Source: Acidobacteriota bacterium
Lineage (GTDB): Bacteria > Acidobacteriota > Thermoanaerobaculia > Multivoradales > J023
Direction of reading: 5' to 3'
Length of the DNA: 64,000 nucleotides
Assembly: GCA_029263395.1 (NCBI GenBank)
Contig: JAJCXO010000102.1
Coordinates: 19,324 to 83,323 of the forward strand
The notes under the pieces were generated by a model, which saw nothing but the letters and a program-made list of their open reading frames with translations, did no database searches and was not told where the DNA came from. The translations under genes and the position numbers were made by a program. This document shows, in pieces, positions 26,172-34,852 of the stretch (positions within the stretch are counted from its first letter, which is position 1; each line of letters opens with the position of its first letter).

Positions 26172-28349
26172 CTAACGTTCCCCGCCGACGGCGACGCTCG
26201 GTGCGGCCGAATCCGCCGCAGAGGTCGACGGCTCCGGAGATAACGGCTCGACGACCAGCGCCAACCGCTCGTTTGCGGCATCGGCGAGGGATTGGCGCGC
26301 CATCAGATAGGGAGCCTTGGGCATCCGGCTGTAACGGAGGCGTGGTGATATCTGGTCGCTGCCTGTCTGGGGATCCAACTTGCGCAGGACCTCGCGAGCC
26401 TCGCTGGATCGACCGAGCCTATCCAGCAGCGACGCGAGTTGAAGAGGTAGGCGTTGCACGGTGGGGAATCGCTCGATTGCGGCCTCGAGAGTGGTGACGG
26501 CCTCGCTGGGCTGTTTGCCGGCGGCTTGGAGCGTTGCAAGCTCTTGTGCTGCCAAGGCGGCGATCCATGCTGGATCCGGCAGCTCAGCAAGGGTCTTCAA
26601 GCGCTCGGTCGCCCGTTGTTTCGAACCCAAACGCATTTGATTGAGCGCCAACCGAAGTGCAATCTCGGGATCCGAGGTACCCGCTTCGATGAGTTGTTCG
26701 AGAGCGTCCGCAGCGTCTTGGTAGGCACCGTACGATTCCCGGATGGTTGCCAGTCCGATAAGCGCCCCGGTGTGGTCTGGCTGGTGGTCGAGAGCAGCAC
26801 TATAAGTGTGTTCGGCCGACATCAGAGAACCGGCGTTCTGCAAGAAACCAGCAAGGCTCACCAAAACGTCGGCCACCAGCCCGCCAGCCTTCGGAGATTT
26901 TTGGTTCTCGGTGTAGAGCTGGGTGAGCCGAATCAGCACCTCTCGAGAGTGGGTTGCCAGCAACAGGTTCTTCGTTTGCCGATAGTGGCGGTAGAGCACT
27001 TCGTGCAGCCACATCATGGGCACGAGCGCTTCGACATCGCTCCGGCCGAGCTCGGCGGCGATCCGCAATTCAGCATCAGCAAGTCGTTTCTGTTGTTTGA
27101 TCGAGCCACCGCCGATACGGCTCTGCTCGAGAGCAATCAGCGGCAGCAGGGCTGCTCGGTCGCGGGATTCGAGGAAGTCGAAGGCCGTGAGGAAGGCATT
27201 GCGCAACGATTCGTCAGCCTTCAGTCTTGGGACTGGACGGGCAGCAGAGCGACCTGACGTTGGCTGGTTGTCGCCGGAGGAAAGCGTGTTGTCCGGCAGT
27301 CGCACCGAGAAAGGTGCCACCGACGCGATGCCGCCGTCTGTGGAAGAGACTCTCAGGCGGTAGTCACCGGCATCGATACGGTTGGCGACCAATTCAGCGG
27401 CCAGGGATTCGACCCCTGGAAGACCTCGCGGGAGGTTGCGCGGACGCTGCATCTCGGCACCCGGCAAGGCTTCGCCGTTGCCGCCCAGAAGCTCAGCGTG
27501 CAGGTTACCCTCGAGCCCGCGACCGAGCAGCAAATAGGCGGCCGGAGTGTCGACCAGAACACTGCGTGGTGCCGACGGTACCCATGGTTGACCGTCGATC
27601 AGGAGCGGAAAGGGGAGTTCGGCGTCGCCGGCCTGGCGCACCAGCACTCCCGGGCCAGCCGGCTCCCGGCGCAGTGGCGGTAGCAACACACGATCCGCCC
27701 GCCACGACGGCACTACAACGGGTTGGGTCCGCAAGCCGATACGCCCCGATTGGCGATGGAGAACCAGCAACCGCAGGGAGAACTGGCCTGGAGGTAAATC
27801 CACAGAGCCGAAAAACTGAACGCTGCCACCTCGCAAGACCTTACGGTGCCTTGTCAGATCGAGACGAAAGGCCTGAGTCAAACTCGCGACCAGGCCGTTC
27901 TGGGCATCGATCGCGTAGGCGTACACTTCAGTGATTAGTTGGGGATTGTCGCCACTCTTTGGACTACTTCTCGAGTGGTTGTCGGCAGCCTCGGGATTCA
28001 CATCGGCCGCGGCCAGCAGCGCATCGCCTCCGATGTCGACCGCCACCATCACCCGCGACGACTCGTTGGCTGCCGTACCATCCCCACCAGGCAATGGGAT
28101 GGCAATCATCGAGACATCCAAGTCGCCAGCCTCCTGACCGCTCAGCATCATTGCAGCGGTGCGGGTCTCGAGGCCACCGAGATCGACCGCTTGCAGAGTC
28201 TCTAGGGTCCTGGAAGATGTTGGGGTCTTAGCAGGCTCTAGAGGCTCGGGTGGTGGCTTGGCAATCTCTTGGCCGATGACTCCGAGAGTGCAGCACATCG
28301 CTGTGAGAGCCAGCCGTATCCAACGACTGGTGTTGGGATGGCGGTTCAC
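26172..28349 (-). CDS. Exported TPR-repeat protein
   Basis: A 725-residue protein starting at a GTG (28349) with a signal-like segment (RLALTAMCCTLGVIG). The first ~350 residues are beta-rich and of unknown family; the C-terminal ~350 hold TPR-like helices (ALDHQPDHTGALIGLATIRE, AIERFPTVQRLPLQLASLL). It sits between two vWA genes on the same strand with almost no spacing and is probably part of the same surface system. The start region overlaps a short 16-base tandem repeat. Confidence 0.75.
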   Translation of the reverse strand: MNRHPNTSRWIRLALTAMCCTLGVIGQEIAKPPPEPLEPAKTPTSSRTLETLQAVDLGGLETRTAAMMLSGQEAGDLDVSMIAIPLPGGDGTAANESSRVMVAVDIGGDALLAAADVNPEAADNHSRSSPKSGDNPQLITEVYAYAIDAQNGLVASLTQAFRLDLTRHRKVLRGGSVQFFGSVDLPPGQFSLRLLVLHRQSGRIGLRTQPVVVPSWRADRVLLPPLRREPAGPGVLVRQAGDAELPFPLLIDGQPWVPSAPRSVLVDTPAAYLLLGRGLEGNLHAELLGGNGEALPGAEMQRPRNLPRGLPGVESLAAELVANRIDAGDYRLRVSSTDGGIASVAPFSVRLPDNTLSSGDNQPTSGRSAARPVPRLKADESLRNAFLTAFDFLESRDRAALLPLIALEQSRIGGGSIKQQKRLADAELRIAAELGRSDVEALVPMMWLHEVLYRHYRQTKNLLLATHSREVLIRLTQLYTENQKSPKAGGLVADVLVSLAGFLQNAGSLMSAEHTYSAALDHQPDHTGALIGLATIRESYGAYQDAADALEQLIEAGTSDPEIALRLALNQMRLGSKQRATERLKTLAELPDPAWIAALAAQELATLQAAGKQPSEAVTTLEAAIERFPTVQRLPLQLASLLDRLGRSSEAREVLRKLDPQTGSDQISPRLRYSRMPKAPYLMARQSLADAANERLALVVEPLSPEPSTSAADSAAPSVAVGGER

Positions 28350-28391
28350 TGGGTCACAGGTTCACTAATTCACAGGTTCACTGGTTCGCCG
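28344..28391. repeat. 16-base tandem repeat across a gene boundary
   Basis: Three units begin GTTCACT: 28344-28359, 28360-28375 and 28376-28391 (the last is diverged). They cover the start codon of the TPR gene and the stop codon of the upstream vWA gene. Confidence 0.7.
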
Positions 28392-30333
28392 AGAGACTCT
28401 TGTCTACGAGCTCAGACGCGGCCAACTCCGCTTGCTGACTCTCGCTGCCGATATCGACGGCGAGATGGGTTGTCGAGTCAATCGCGGTGAGCTCGTCGAG
28501 CACCGAGACTGCGATGCGCTGCGGTCCGCCCCGCATCATTAGACGTACACCGCAGGCGGCGCGGTGGTTGAGAGCGGTCAGGACGTCCGCGTTGGGAATC
28601 CGGATAGGACACAAATGGCGGTTGACCTCTGACGTCCGACCACGACCATCGCGGACCGCGACGAACATCGATACCCGGCCTTGGTGCTCGGTTTTGCCGG
28701 GTAGCAGCACCAGTTTGTCGAGCGGTACCTGAACCCGCAGTGGAACGACAAACAACCCGTCGTCCTGGAGTTCTGGTGGCTCGGTCTCGATGACGATGCC
28801 AAAGGGGTTGTCCATCGTATCCAGCAGCAGTGCAGCCTGGGCCCGCTCGGCGCTGCGCTCGGTGGTCGTCTTATCACTAAAGCTCGAGCGATACCGTACT
28901 TGATACGTCTTTCCGTTGGCCTGGTTGATGACTTCGACGCGGATCTTCTTCGCCTTGTTGGCATCTTTGGCAGCACCGTCTTTGGCAGCACCGTCTTTAG
29001 CAGCCTCGTCCTCCTCAGTCGTTACAAATCCGAGCGAGTAATAGTTGTCGAAGTCCGTGACCACGCCGCTCAGCACCGCGTTGTAGGTGGTGTGGGTCAA
29101 ACCGTACCGGCCGCCAGTGCCCTCTGCCATCATGACCAGCGGATCCTGGGCGTTGCGCCGTTCGGTCGCCACCAAGCTGTCATTCCAGGAGCCGAGAACA
29201 TCACCGGAGAAACCTCCGGAAGCGGCCGAGCCGCGGTCGACATCACGGGAACCCGAAGCGTCGAGGGTGTGGATGGTCACTCGGCTGGCGTTGGCATGCT
29301 CGACCAAAGCTTCGAAAGCGGGCGTTGCGTCGTCGCGGATGGCATCCATTTCGCTGTGGATGTTGCCGCCGAAGCCGGCGAGAGCCTCGAAGCGTCTTTT
29401 TGCGGCCTCGATCAGGCCTTCCCCCGGTCGTAAGGGTAGGCCATCGCTGACGTAAATCACCGATTTCCGCCCTGGCAAGCCGGCCGCGATATCGGTGAGC
29501 TGGCGCAGTACGCGCAGGGTCTGCTGCGTGTGTTGGTAACGTTGCTCGCTGTAAGCGCGGATTTGGGTCATGATCGGTCGCGCTTCGGCGATCGTACGTT
29601 CGGTGAGCCGCCTCTGGCTGCCGGCTCCAGATTCGGAGTTGCCGTCCCTGTTGAGCGAAGCGGGGCCTTTGGTAGCGAACACTCCGCTGCCGGCCTCGAC
29701 GTTGACGGCCTCGATCGCACGGATGATCTGGCGTCGGTCGGTCTCGAATCGCGGGCTGACGGAATTCACTTTTTGAAGCTCTTGCAGGGCGACGAAGATC
29801 TCGTGCGGTACCGAGGTGAAGGCCTGGCGGACCACCAGCGAGCGTTCGTTCGATACCAACATGACGCGGGCATTGAATTGGCGGTTGGCGAGTAAGAAGT
29901 CCCTGATCCGTTCGAACACTCGAGCGCGGTGGATCGTCTGAATGTTGGCGTTGTCGACGTAGAGGATCAGGTGGGCAGGGTCGGTGTTGGCGACGGGAGT
30001 AGTGGCTTCCGCTGTTGGGTCCAGAACTCCCTGACCGGCGGTGCGCAGTACTGTGTGCCCATCCTCGACCGCGAAAAAATTGCTGATTTCGGTCGTCTCA
30101 CCATCCGTAGCGAGCTCGAAGTCCGCCTTGGTGAGGCCCTTGACGGGTCGGCCGTCCTTGTCGGTCACTACCACGTCAATGTTGGTGACGTTGACCTCGG
30201 TGGAGCCTCGAAAGACTGTCTGCCAGACCTCGTCATCAGCTCGGCTGGTAGCGCTGGATGCCAGCAACAGGAGCAGGCAGATCACGCCAGCGAAGACCTG
30301 GGGAGCTGCGTCACGCGTCAATTTGCTATACAT
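28378..30333 (-). CDS. vWA-domain protein, VWFA-related Acidobacterial type
   Basis: A 651-residue exported protein. ATG 30333 follows AGGAG by 5 bases; the signal peptide ends near SSATSRA. The family N-terminal block is present (VVVTDKDGRPVKGLTKADFE), then a vWA fold (LILYVDNANIQ, VIYVSDGLPL) and a long C-terminal beta region. An Ala/Lys/Asp repeat (AAKDGAAKDGAAKDANK), encoded by 15-base tandem repeats near 28966-29012, forms a linker. Same strand and family as the genes ending at 24939 and 31191. Confidence 0.85.
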   Translation of the reverse strand: MYSKLTRDAAPQVFAGVICLLLLLASSATSRADDEVWQTVFRGSTEVNVTNIDVVVTDKDGRPVKGLTKADFELATDGETTEISNFFAVEDGHTVLRTAGQGVLDPTAEATTPVANTDPAHLILYVDNANIQTIHRARVFERIRDFLLANRQFNARVMLVSNERSLVVRQAFTSVPHEIFVALQELQKVNSVSPRFETDRRQIIRAIEAVNVEAGSGVFATKGPASLNRDGNSESGAGSQRRLTERTIAEARPIMTQIRAYSEQRYQHTQQTLRVLRQLTDIAAGLPGRKSVIYVSDGLPLRPGEGLIEAAKRRFEALAGFGGNIHSEMDAIRDDATPAFEALVEHANASRVTIHTLDASGSRDVDRGSAASGGFSGDVLGSWNDSLVATERRNAQDPLVMMAEGTGGRYGLTHTTYNAVLSGVVTDFDNYYSLGFVTTEEDEAAKDGAAKDGAAKDANKAKKIRVEVINQANGKTYQVRYRSSFSDKTTTERSAERAQAALLLDTMDNPFGIVIETEPPELQDDGLFVVPLRVQVPLDKLVLLPGKTEHQGRVSMFVAVRDGRGRTSEVNRHLCPIRIPNADVLTALNHRAACGVRLMMRGGPQRIAVSVLDELTAIDSTTHLAVDIGSESQQAELAASELVDKSLSANQ

Positions 30334-30361
30334 CATGGCTCCTGATGGGAGATCGACGACT

Positions 30362-30412
30362 CGAGACCACCGTCTGTTCGAGACCACCGTCTGTTCGAGT
30401 CCACCGTCTGTT
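30362..30412. repeat. 17-base tandem repeat upstream of a vWA gene
   Basis: Three head-to-tail copies of CGAGACCACCGTCTGTT (30362-30378, 30379-30395, 30396-30412; one mismatch in the third) lie 29 bases upstream of the vWA start at 30333, in its leader or promoter. Confidence 0.85.
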
Positions 30413-30626
30413 CGCCACTACTGCCCGAAGGTGTCAAGGTCGCCCGACGGTGTGTCCTGCTTAGTGGCCTATTGTCCGACGCTGATAGGCTCCGGCTGAC
30501 TTCAACTTTGAGTACAGAATACACCAGGATGTTGTCAGCAGCCAGGAGCGGAAGCTAATCGACCAGGAGCCGGGGACCAAACCGCAAAATACTGGGATCA
30601 ACCGCGCGCAGCGGAGGAATTTGACG

Positions 30627-31184
30627 ATGGCATGGATCAAGACGATCGACGAAGGTGACGCCAAGGGCCGACTGGCCAAGCTCTACCAACTGTTGGAGGA
30701 GCCATGGGGTGGCGTCGACAATATTTTCAAGATCCACAGCCTGAATCCGCCGTCGATCCGCGGTCACCTCGAAATGTATCGGACCGTAATGCGCGGCCGC
30801 TCGCCGTTATCGCGGGCCCAGCGCGAGATGATCGCGGTGGTGGTGTCGAGCGTCAATCGCTGCCACTACTGACTGACGCATCACGGAGCGGGGCTCCGTA
30901 AACTCACCGAAGACGATGCCTTGGTCGAGGCACTATCCAAGGACTACCGTCAGGCACAGCTCAACAACTTCGACCGCGCCATGCTCGACTATGCCGTCAA
31001 GCTCACCCGTGAGCCCTGGACGATGACCGAAAACGACATCGAGGTCATGCGTCGCGCCGGCCTGGATGATCAAGCCATCCTCGACACCAACCTGGTTTCT
31101 GGCTACTACGCTTTCGTCAATCGATTGGCGGATGGTTTAGGTGTCGAGTTGGAGGATTTTCATCTCGAGGCGAAGGAAGAGTGA
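30627..31184 (+). CDS. AhpD-like peroxidase-related selenoprotein (TGA read as Sec, CxxU)
   Basis: One 185-residue protein of the carboxymuconolactone decarboxylase/AhpD family (peroxidase-related enzymes), interrupted by an in-frame TGA at 30870-30872. Codon 82 is that TGA, in the context C79-H80-Y81-TGA-L-T-H85-H86; in cysteine homologues this position is the second Cys of the CxxC redox motif (CHYCxxHH). Upstream E68 (REMIAVVV) is the conserved acid. The frame continues without other stops, is clearly homologous on both sides, and reaches normal family length. A SECIS-like hairpin starts 10 bases after the TGA. The ATG at 30627 has GGAGG 9 bases upstream. The expected activity is peroxide or disulfide reduction. 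Convergent to a vWA gene. Confidence 0.88.
30870..30899 (+). promoter_or_regulatory. Sec UGA codon and bacterial SECIS-like hairpin
   Basis: After the TGA (30870-30872), ACGGAGC (30883-30889) pairs perfectly with GCTCCGT (30893-30899) around the loop GGG. The loop begins 18 bases after the TGA, within the range described for bacterial SECIS elements, and starts with G as those loops usually do. It would bind SelB to insert selenocysteine. Confidence 0.75.
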
Positions 31185-31190
31185 CAGGGC

Positions 31191-32963
31191 TCAGCCCGAA
31201 CCCGGGTCGAAGTCGACGGAGGTCGAGAGCATACTTTCTCCCGCAACATCGTAGAGCACCACCGCTAGCTGCTGCTGAATAGCACGCAGAACCAGGGTGG
31301 TGTCATAGGTGGCGTAGGCACCCTCGCGAGGCTTGTTCTTACCGCCCAGCGTGACTGGAATCACCGGGATTTCGGACCGGTTACCCTTCTCGTCGAGGAC
31401 CGCGATACGCAGCTCGAGGTTGGCTTCGAATCCCCCTGCCACCGGCAGCATCAGCAGCTGATCCATGGGGATCTCGAGTGACAATGGCAGCTCGACCTTC
31501 TTGCCCCGTTTCGGTTTGGCCTCGCCGAGAGTCGCTGCCATGGAGTAACCTCTTAGGTCGGTGTCGAAGAGTAGATTACTTTCGACCATCATGGTGACTT
31601 CGGATTGGCGCGAAAGATCGCGGAAGCTCCGCCGACTGCGGGTTTTGACGTCGGGACGCAGGACCTGCACCCGCACCTTGTGCTCCTTGTCGTCACGCGC
31701 CCAGGTTGGCGTGTAGCCCAGCCAGTAGTAGCTACTGGTCCCTTCGAGGGTCCGCGGTAGAGCGGTGGCGCGGAAACTGTTGATCATCGCCTGGCCTCCG
31801 GTCTCTTTGGCGAGGGCGATGAGCGGTCCCTCGACCGCTTGCTCGCGGCCATCCGTTGCCGAGAAGGCCAAGATGACGTCGTCCAGGAGCTGGCCCGTGA
31901 GTTGTTCCGAAGTCGGCGGCGGGTCGGCAGGGCCGGGGCCGGCCGGCCCATCTTCGACGGTACTTGGCGCTTGCTGAGAGAAGTCGTCGCCAACCAAGGT
32001 ACCGTTGCTGGCGTTGACCGATTGCCGATTCTGACGGCCGGCCATGTCGATGGTGTTGATCGTGTAGCCAAGTTTGTTGGCGGTGCCGGCGAGATCATCA
32101 AAGGCCGCTCGGGGAGAAAAACGTTGGGTGCGATTGCGGATTTTCGGGTCGGGACCAACGGCGAAGGACGACGGATCATCCGGCCAGCCGCCAGAAGTCA
32201 GCAACATCACCTTGCGCCCAGGTGGTTTGGCCATCGCACGCATCGCGGCGGTAGCTGCCTTGACCACAGTATCGACCTGTCGGCTCAAGACGCGAACGTA
32301 CTCGACCTTGGTGTTTTCGAGACTCTCCTCGATCAAGCCCGAGCCCGTGCGGCGAAGCTGAAGCTCGTACTGGTCGAGCTCGGCCCTGCGTTGCAGCCCG
32401 CCGGACTTGGTCGCGATCGCCTGGCGTAGGTTCCGAATGATGGCGGGATGAGAGGTCTCCCAATTGCCGACCAAATTGAGCTTCCTACCATCGAAAGACA
32501 CCACCGCCATACGATCTTTCGGCCCGAGCCTTGGGATCGTTTCGATGATGTTTTCGAGCACGATCCGACGGTCTCGAGCAACGCCGAAGTAGTTGTCGAC
32601 GAACAGCAGAAAACTGGTGCCGACAACCTCTCCGGGAGCAGCTGCGGGTACCGCAGCCGTTGGTGCCGTGGAGGCTGAGCCGGCTGCCACGGCCTCCGCC
32701 GTTCGTAAATCGATCGACGAGCCGTAGCGGATCTCGCTGAAATACTCGATCGGTACAACATTGCCATCAACGATCAGCCGGAAGTCGCCGGGGCCGAGGG
32801 CCTCGACATGGCCGCCGTCCTTGTCGGTGACGGCCACTTCGAGATTGAGCACGCGGACATCGATCTCTTCGCCAAAGGCTTCGAGCTTTTTCGATTCCTG
32901 TGCGTAGGATGCTGAGAGCGGCAGCAGAGCGGCGAACAAAATTGTCAACATCGTGGGACGCAT
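31191..32963 (-). CDS. vWA-domain protein, VWFA-related Acidobacterial type
   Basis: A 590-residue exported protein. ATG 32963 follows GGAGG by 7 bases and starts a clean signal peptide (MRPTMLTILFAALLPL, ending SYA). It has the family block AVTDKDGGHVEALGPGDFRL, a vWA-like region (FLLFVDNYFG, VMLLTSGGWPDD), a Pro/Gly linker and a C-terminal beta region. It is the third member of this family within 8 kb and ends 6 bases from the selenoprotein stop. Confidence 0.85.
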   Translation of the reverse strand: MRPTMLTILFAALLPLSASYAQESKKLEAFGEEIDVRVLNLEVAVTDKDGGHVEALGPGDFRLIVDGNVVPIEYFSEIRYGSSIDLRTAEAVAAGSASTAPTAAVPAAAPGEVVGTSFLLFVDNYFGVARDRRIVLENIIETIPRLGPKDRMAVVSFDGRKLNLVGNWETSHPAIIRNLRQAIATKSGGLQRRAELDQYELQLRRTGSGLIEESLENTKVEYVRVLSRQVDTVVKAATAAMRAMAKPPGRKVMLLTSGGWPDDPSSFAVGPDPKIRNRTQRFSPRAAFDDLAGTANKLGYTINTIDMAGRQNRQSVNASNGTLVGDDFSQQAPSTVEDGPAGPGPADPPPTSEQLTGQLLDDVILAFSATDGREQAVEGPLIALAKETGGQAMINSFRATALPRTLEGTSSYYWLGYTPTWARDDKEHKVRVQVLRPDVKTRSRRSFRDLSRQSEVTMMVESNLLFDTDLRGYSMAATLGEAKPKRGKKVELPLSLEIPMDQLLMLPVAGGFEANLELRIAVLDEKGNRSEIPVIPVTLGGKNKPREGAYATYDTTLVLRAIQQQLAVVLYDVAGESMLSTSVDFDPGSG

Positions 32964-33124
32964 AGTTTTACCTCCGAGGGGAATGAACCTTCGCAAGAAT
33001 CTTCTACCCAAAGCCTCGATCGGATTCAACCTCTCGGTGACGAAACGCCGGACCTTGAGAGGTAAGACACCATCTTAGGCTACGAGGCTCGAGCCTGGCA
33101 CGACTTCCTCTACTTCGGACCCAC

Positions 33125-33176
33125 CTGTGGCAAGGACGGGTGAGCAACCGAGCTCTCGATGCGTTCTTAGACAGGA
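33125..33176 (+). repeat. Dispersed intergenic element, tail fragment
   Basis: Only the end of the family is kept: a CTGTGGCAAG remnant, then AACCGAGCTCTCGATGCGTT and CTTAGACAGGA, matching the tails at 15252-15279 and 54375-54399. It lies between the vWA gene and the ABC transporter gene. Confidence 0.6.
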
Positions 33177-33181
33177 GTAAG

Positions 33182-33955
33182 CTAGTCTTCCGCTGCTTCG
33201 GGCACCGATTCCAGCCGCGGTGCCATTGCGACGGCGTATTCGTCGAGCACCGACTTGGGGTCGCCGTCGCCGCGGACGTGACCATGTTCAAGCCACAAGC
33301 ATCGAGTGCTGTAGTCGAGCAACATCTGGACGGCGTGAGAGATCAGCAGGATCGTGGTGCCTTTCTCCCGAAAGCTGTCGATACGCTCTTGACAGCGGGC
33401 CACGAAGCGGACGTCACCGACCGCCAGCACCTCGTCGAGGATCAAGACGGAGGGGACCCAAGCCGTGGCGACGGAGAAGCCGAGGCGGGCGATCATGCCG
33501 GAAGAGTAGTTGCGCATCGGCGCGTCGATGAAGTCGCCGAGGCCACTGAAAGTGACAATGTTGGCGAGTTCGCGCTCGATCTCGCGCCGTCGGCGGCCGA
33601 GCATCAAGGCATTGAGGTAGATATTCTCGAGGCCGGTGAGTTCAAAATCGAAGCCGGTGCCGAGCTCGAGGATCGGTGAGATCGTGCCCTGCACCTTGCG
33701 TTTCCCCCGACTCGGCTTCATCACCCCCGCGATGACCTTGGCCAGGGTGCTTTTACCGGCGCCATTTGGGCCGATGATTCCTAGCACCTCGCCAGAGTTG
33801 ATCCGCAAGTCGATGTCCTCGAGGGCCCACAGCTCCTCGTAGACCAACGCCCCTTTGACGAAGTGGATCAAGTATTCCTTGATCGACACATTTCGTTGCT
33901 TCGCCAGGCGATAACACAGCGAAACATTCTGGAGATCTATAACGGGGTCCGACAT
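33182..33955 (-). CDS. ABC transporter ATP-binding protein, polysaccharide/O-antigen export (Wzt/TagH type)
   Basis: A 257-residue ATPase with Walker A GPNGAGKST (62-70), the signature YSSGMIARLGF typical of the polysaccharide-export subfamily, and Walker B LILDEVLAVGD. It lacks the extra C-terminal carbohydrate-binding domain of Wzt proteins that cap glycans. It is paired with the permease gene 24 bases upstream and would power export of a lipid-linked glycan across the inner membrane. Confidence 0.9.
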   Translation of the reverse strand: MSDPVIDLQNVSLCYRLAKQRNVSIKEYLIHFVKGALVYEELWALEDIDLRINSGEVLGIIGPNGAGKSTLAKVIAGVMKPSRGKRKVQGTISPILELGTGFDFELTGLENIYLNALMLGRRRREIERELANIVTFSGLGDFIDAPMRNYSSGMIARLGFSVATAWVPSVLILDEVLAVGDVRFVARCQERIDSFREKGTTILLISHAVQMLLDYSTRCLWLEHGHVRGDGDPKSVLDEYAVAMAPRLESVPEAAED

Positions 33956-33979
33956 GACTTGGCTCTCGAGAGACCGCGA

Positions 33980-34747
33980 TCAGATGTAGAACGGGATCCG
34001 GTCGGTCGATTGACGGAACGACACGATGCCGATTGCCAGCACGGTAACGGCGATGCCGGCGGCTAGCAACTGATGGTCGAAAGGCGGTACTTTGCCGTAG
34101 TAGATTGGGTCTCGGAAAATTTCCAGAATCGAGCGGATCGGATTGAAGCGCACCGCCCAGTAGAAGTTGGTTCCTTCGACAATCTCTTTGGGATAAATCA
34201 CCGGCGTCATGTAGAACAACAGCATCATCACCACGCCGACGAGCTCGATAACATCGCTGAAGAACACGGCCAACGGCGACAAGATCAGGCCGGCGCCGAG
34301 GGTGAAGATCACGGCGATGATCACCGCCACCGGCAGATAGGCCAAAGCCCAAGTCAGCTGGTGACCCGTCGACAACAGGATGGCGAACATCGGCACAAAA
34401 GCGAACAGCAGGTTGACCAGCCCAGAGATCACGGTGGCGATTGGGAACACCGCCAAGGGTACTGGCAGCTTCTTGAGGATCGTCGCGTTGGCCTTGAGGC
34501 TGTTCATCGAGGTGACGATGGTCTGCTGGAAGAAGTTCCAGAACAGCAGCCCAGCGAGGGCATACACGGCGTAATTGCGGATCTTGAAGCGGAACAGTTG
34601 GCTGAACACAATGTGCAGCACCAACAGCATCAGCAATGGCTGCAGCATCGTCCACAGAAAGCCAATCGCCGAGCGGCGATAACGCACTTTCAGGTCACGC
34701 TGGACGAGGGTCCAGATTAGGTCACGGTAGCGATAAAGTTCTTTCAT
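33980..34747 (-). CDS. ABC-2 type polysaccharide export permease (Wzm/TagG type)
   Basis: A 255-residue membrane protein with about six transmembrane segments. The start is typical of the family (YRDLIWTLVQRDLKVRYR, then GFLWTMLQPLLMLLV). It forms the channel for the ATPase encoded directly downstream. Glycosyltransferase genes nearby are the likely source of the cargo. Confidence 0.9.
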   Translation of the reverse strand: MKELYRYRDLIWTLVQRDLKVRYRRSAIGFLWTMLQPLLMLLVLHIVFSQLFRFKIRNYAVYALAGLLFWNFFQQTIVTSMNSLKANATILKKLPVPLAVFPIATVISGLVNLLFAFVPMFAILLSTGHQLTWALAYLPVAVIIAVIFTLGAGLILSPLAVFFSDVIELVGVVMMLLFYMTPVIYPKEIVEGTNFYWAVRFNPIRSILEIFRDPIYYGKVPPFDHQLLAAGIAVTVLAIGIVSFRQSTDRIPFYI

Positions 34748-34852
34748 GAGGAATTCCGTGCGGCGAGAGGAGGGTTTCTATCTCAAACCTGGAACTGATG
34801 CAAGACGATCTATAGTCGTACAGCATGACGGATTTGCACTAGGATTTCGCTC

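Noticed and set aside
30870..30872. In-frame TGA as evidence for a broken AhpD pseudogene
   Set aside because: The TGA replaces exactly the catalytic Cys codon, both flanks stay intact and a SECIS-like hairpin follows, so selenocysteine is the better reading.
33098..33113. Third sigma-54 promoter (TGGCACGACTTCCTCT)
   Set aside because: The -24 half matches but the -12 GC is absent, and it points away from the minus-strand vWA gene toward the convergent end of the ABC transporter gene.
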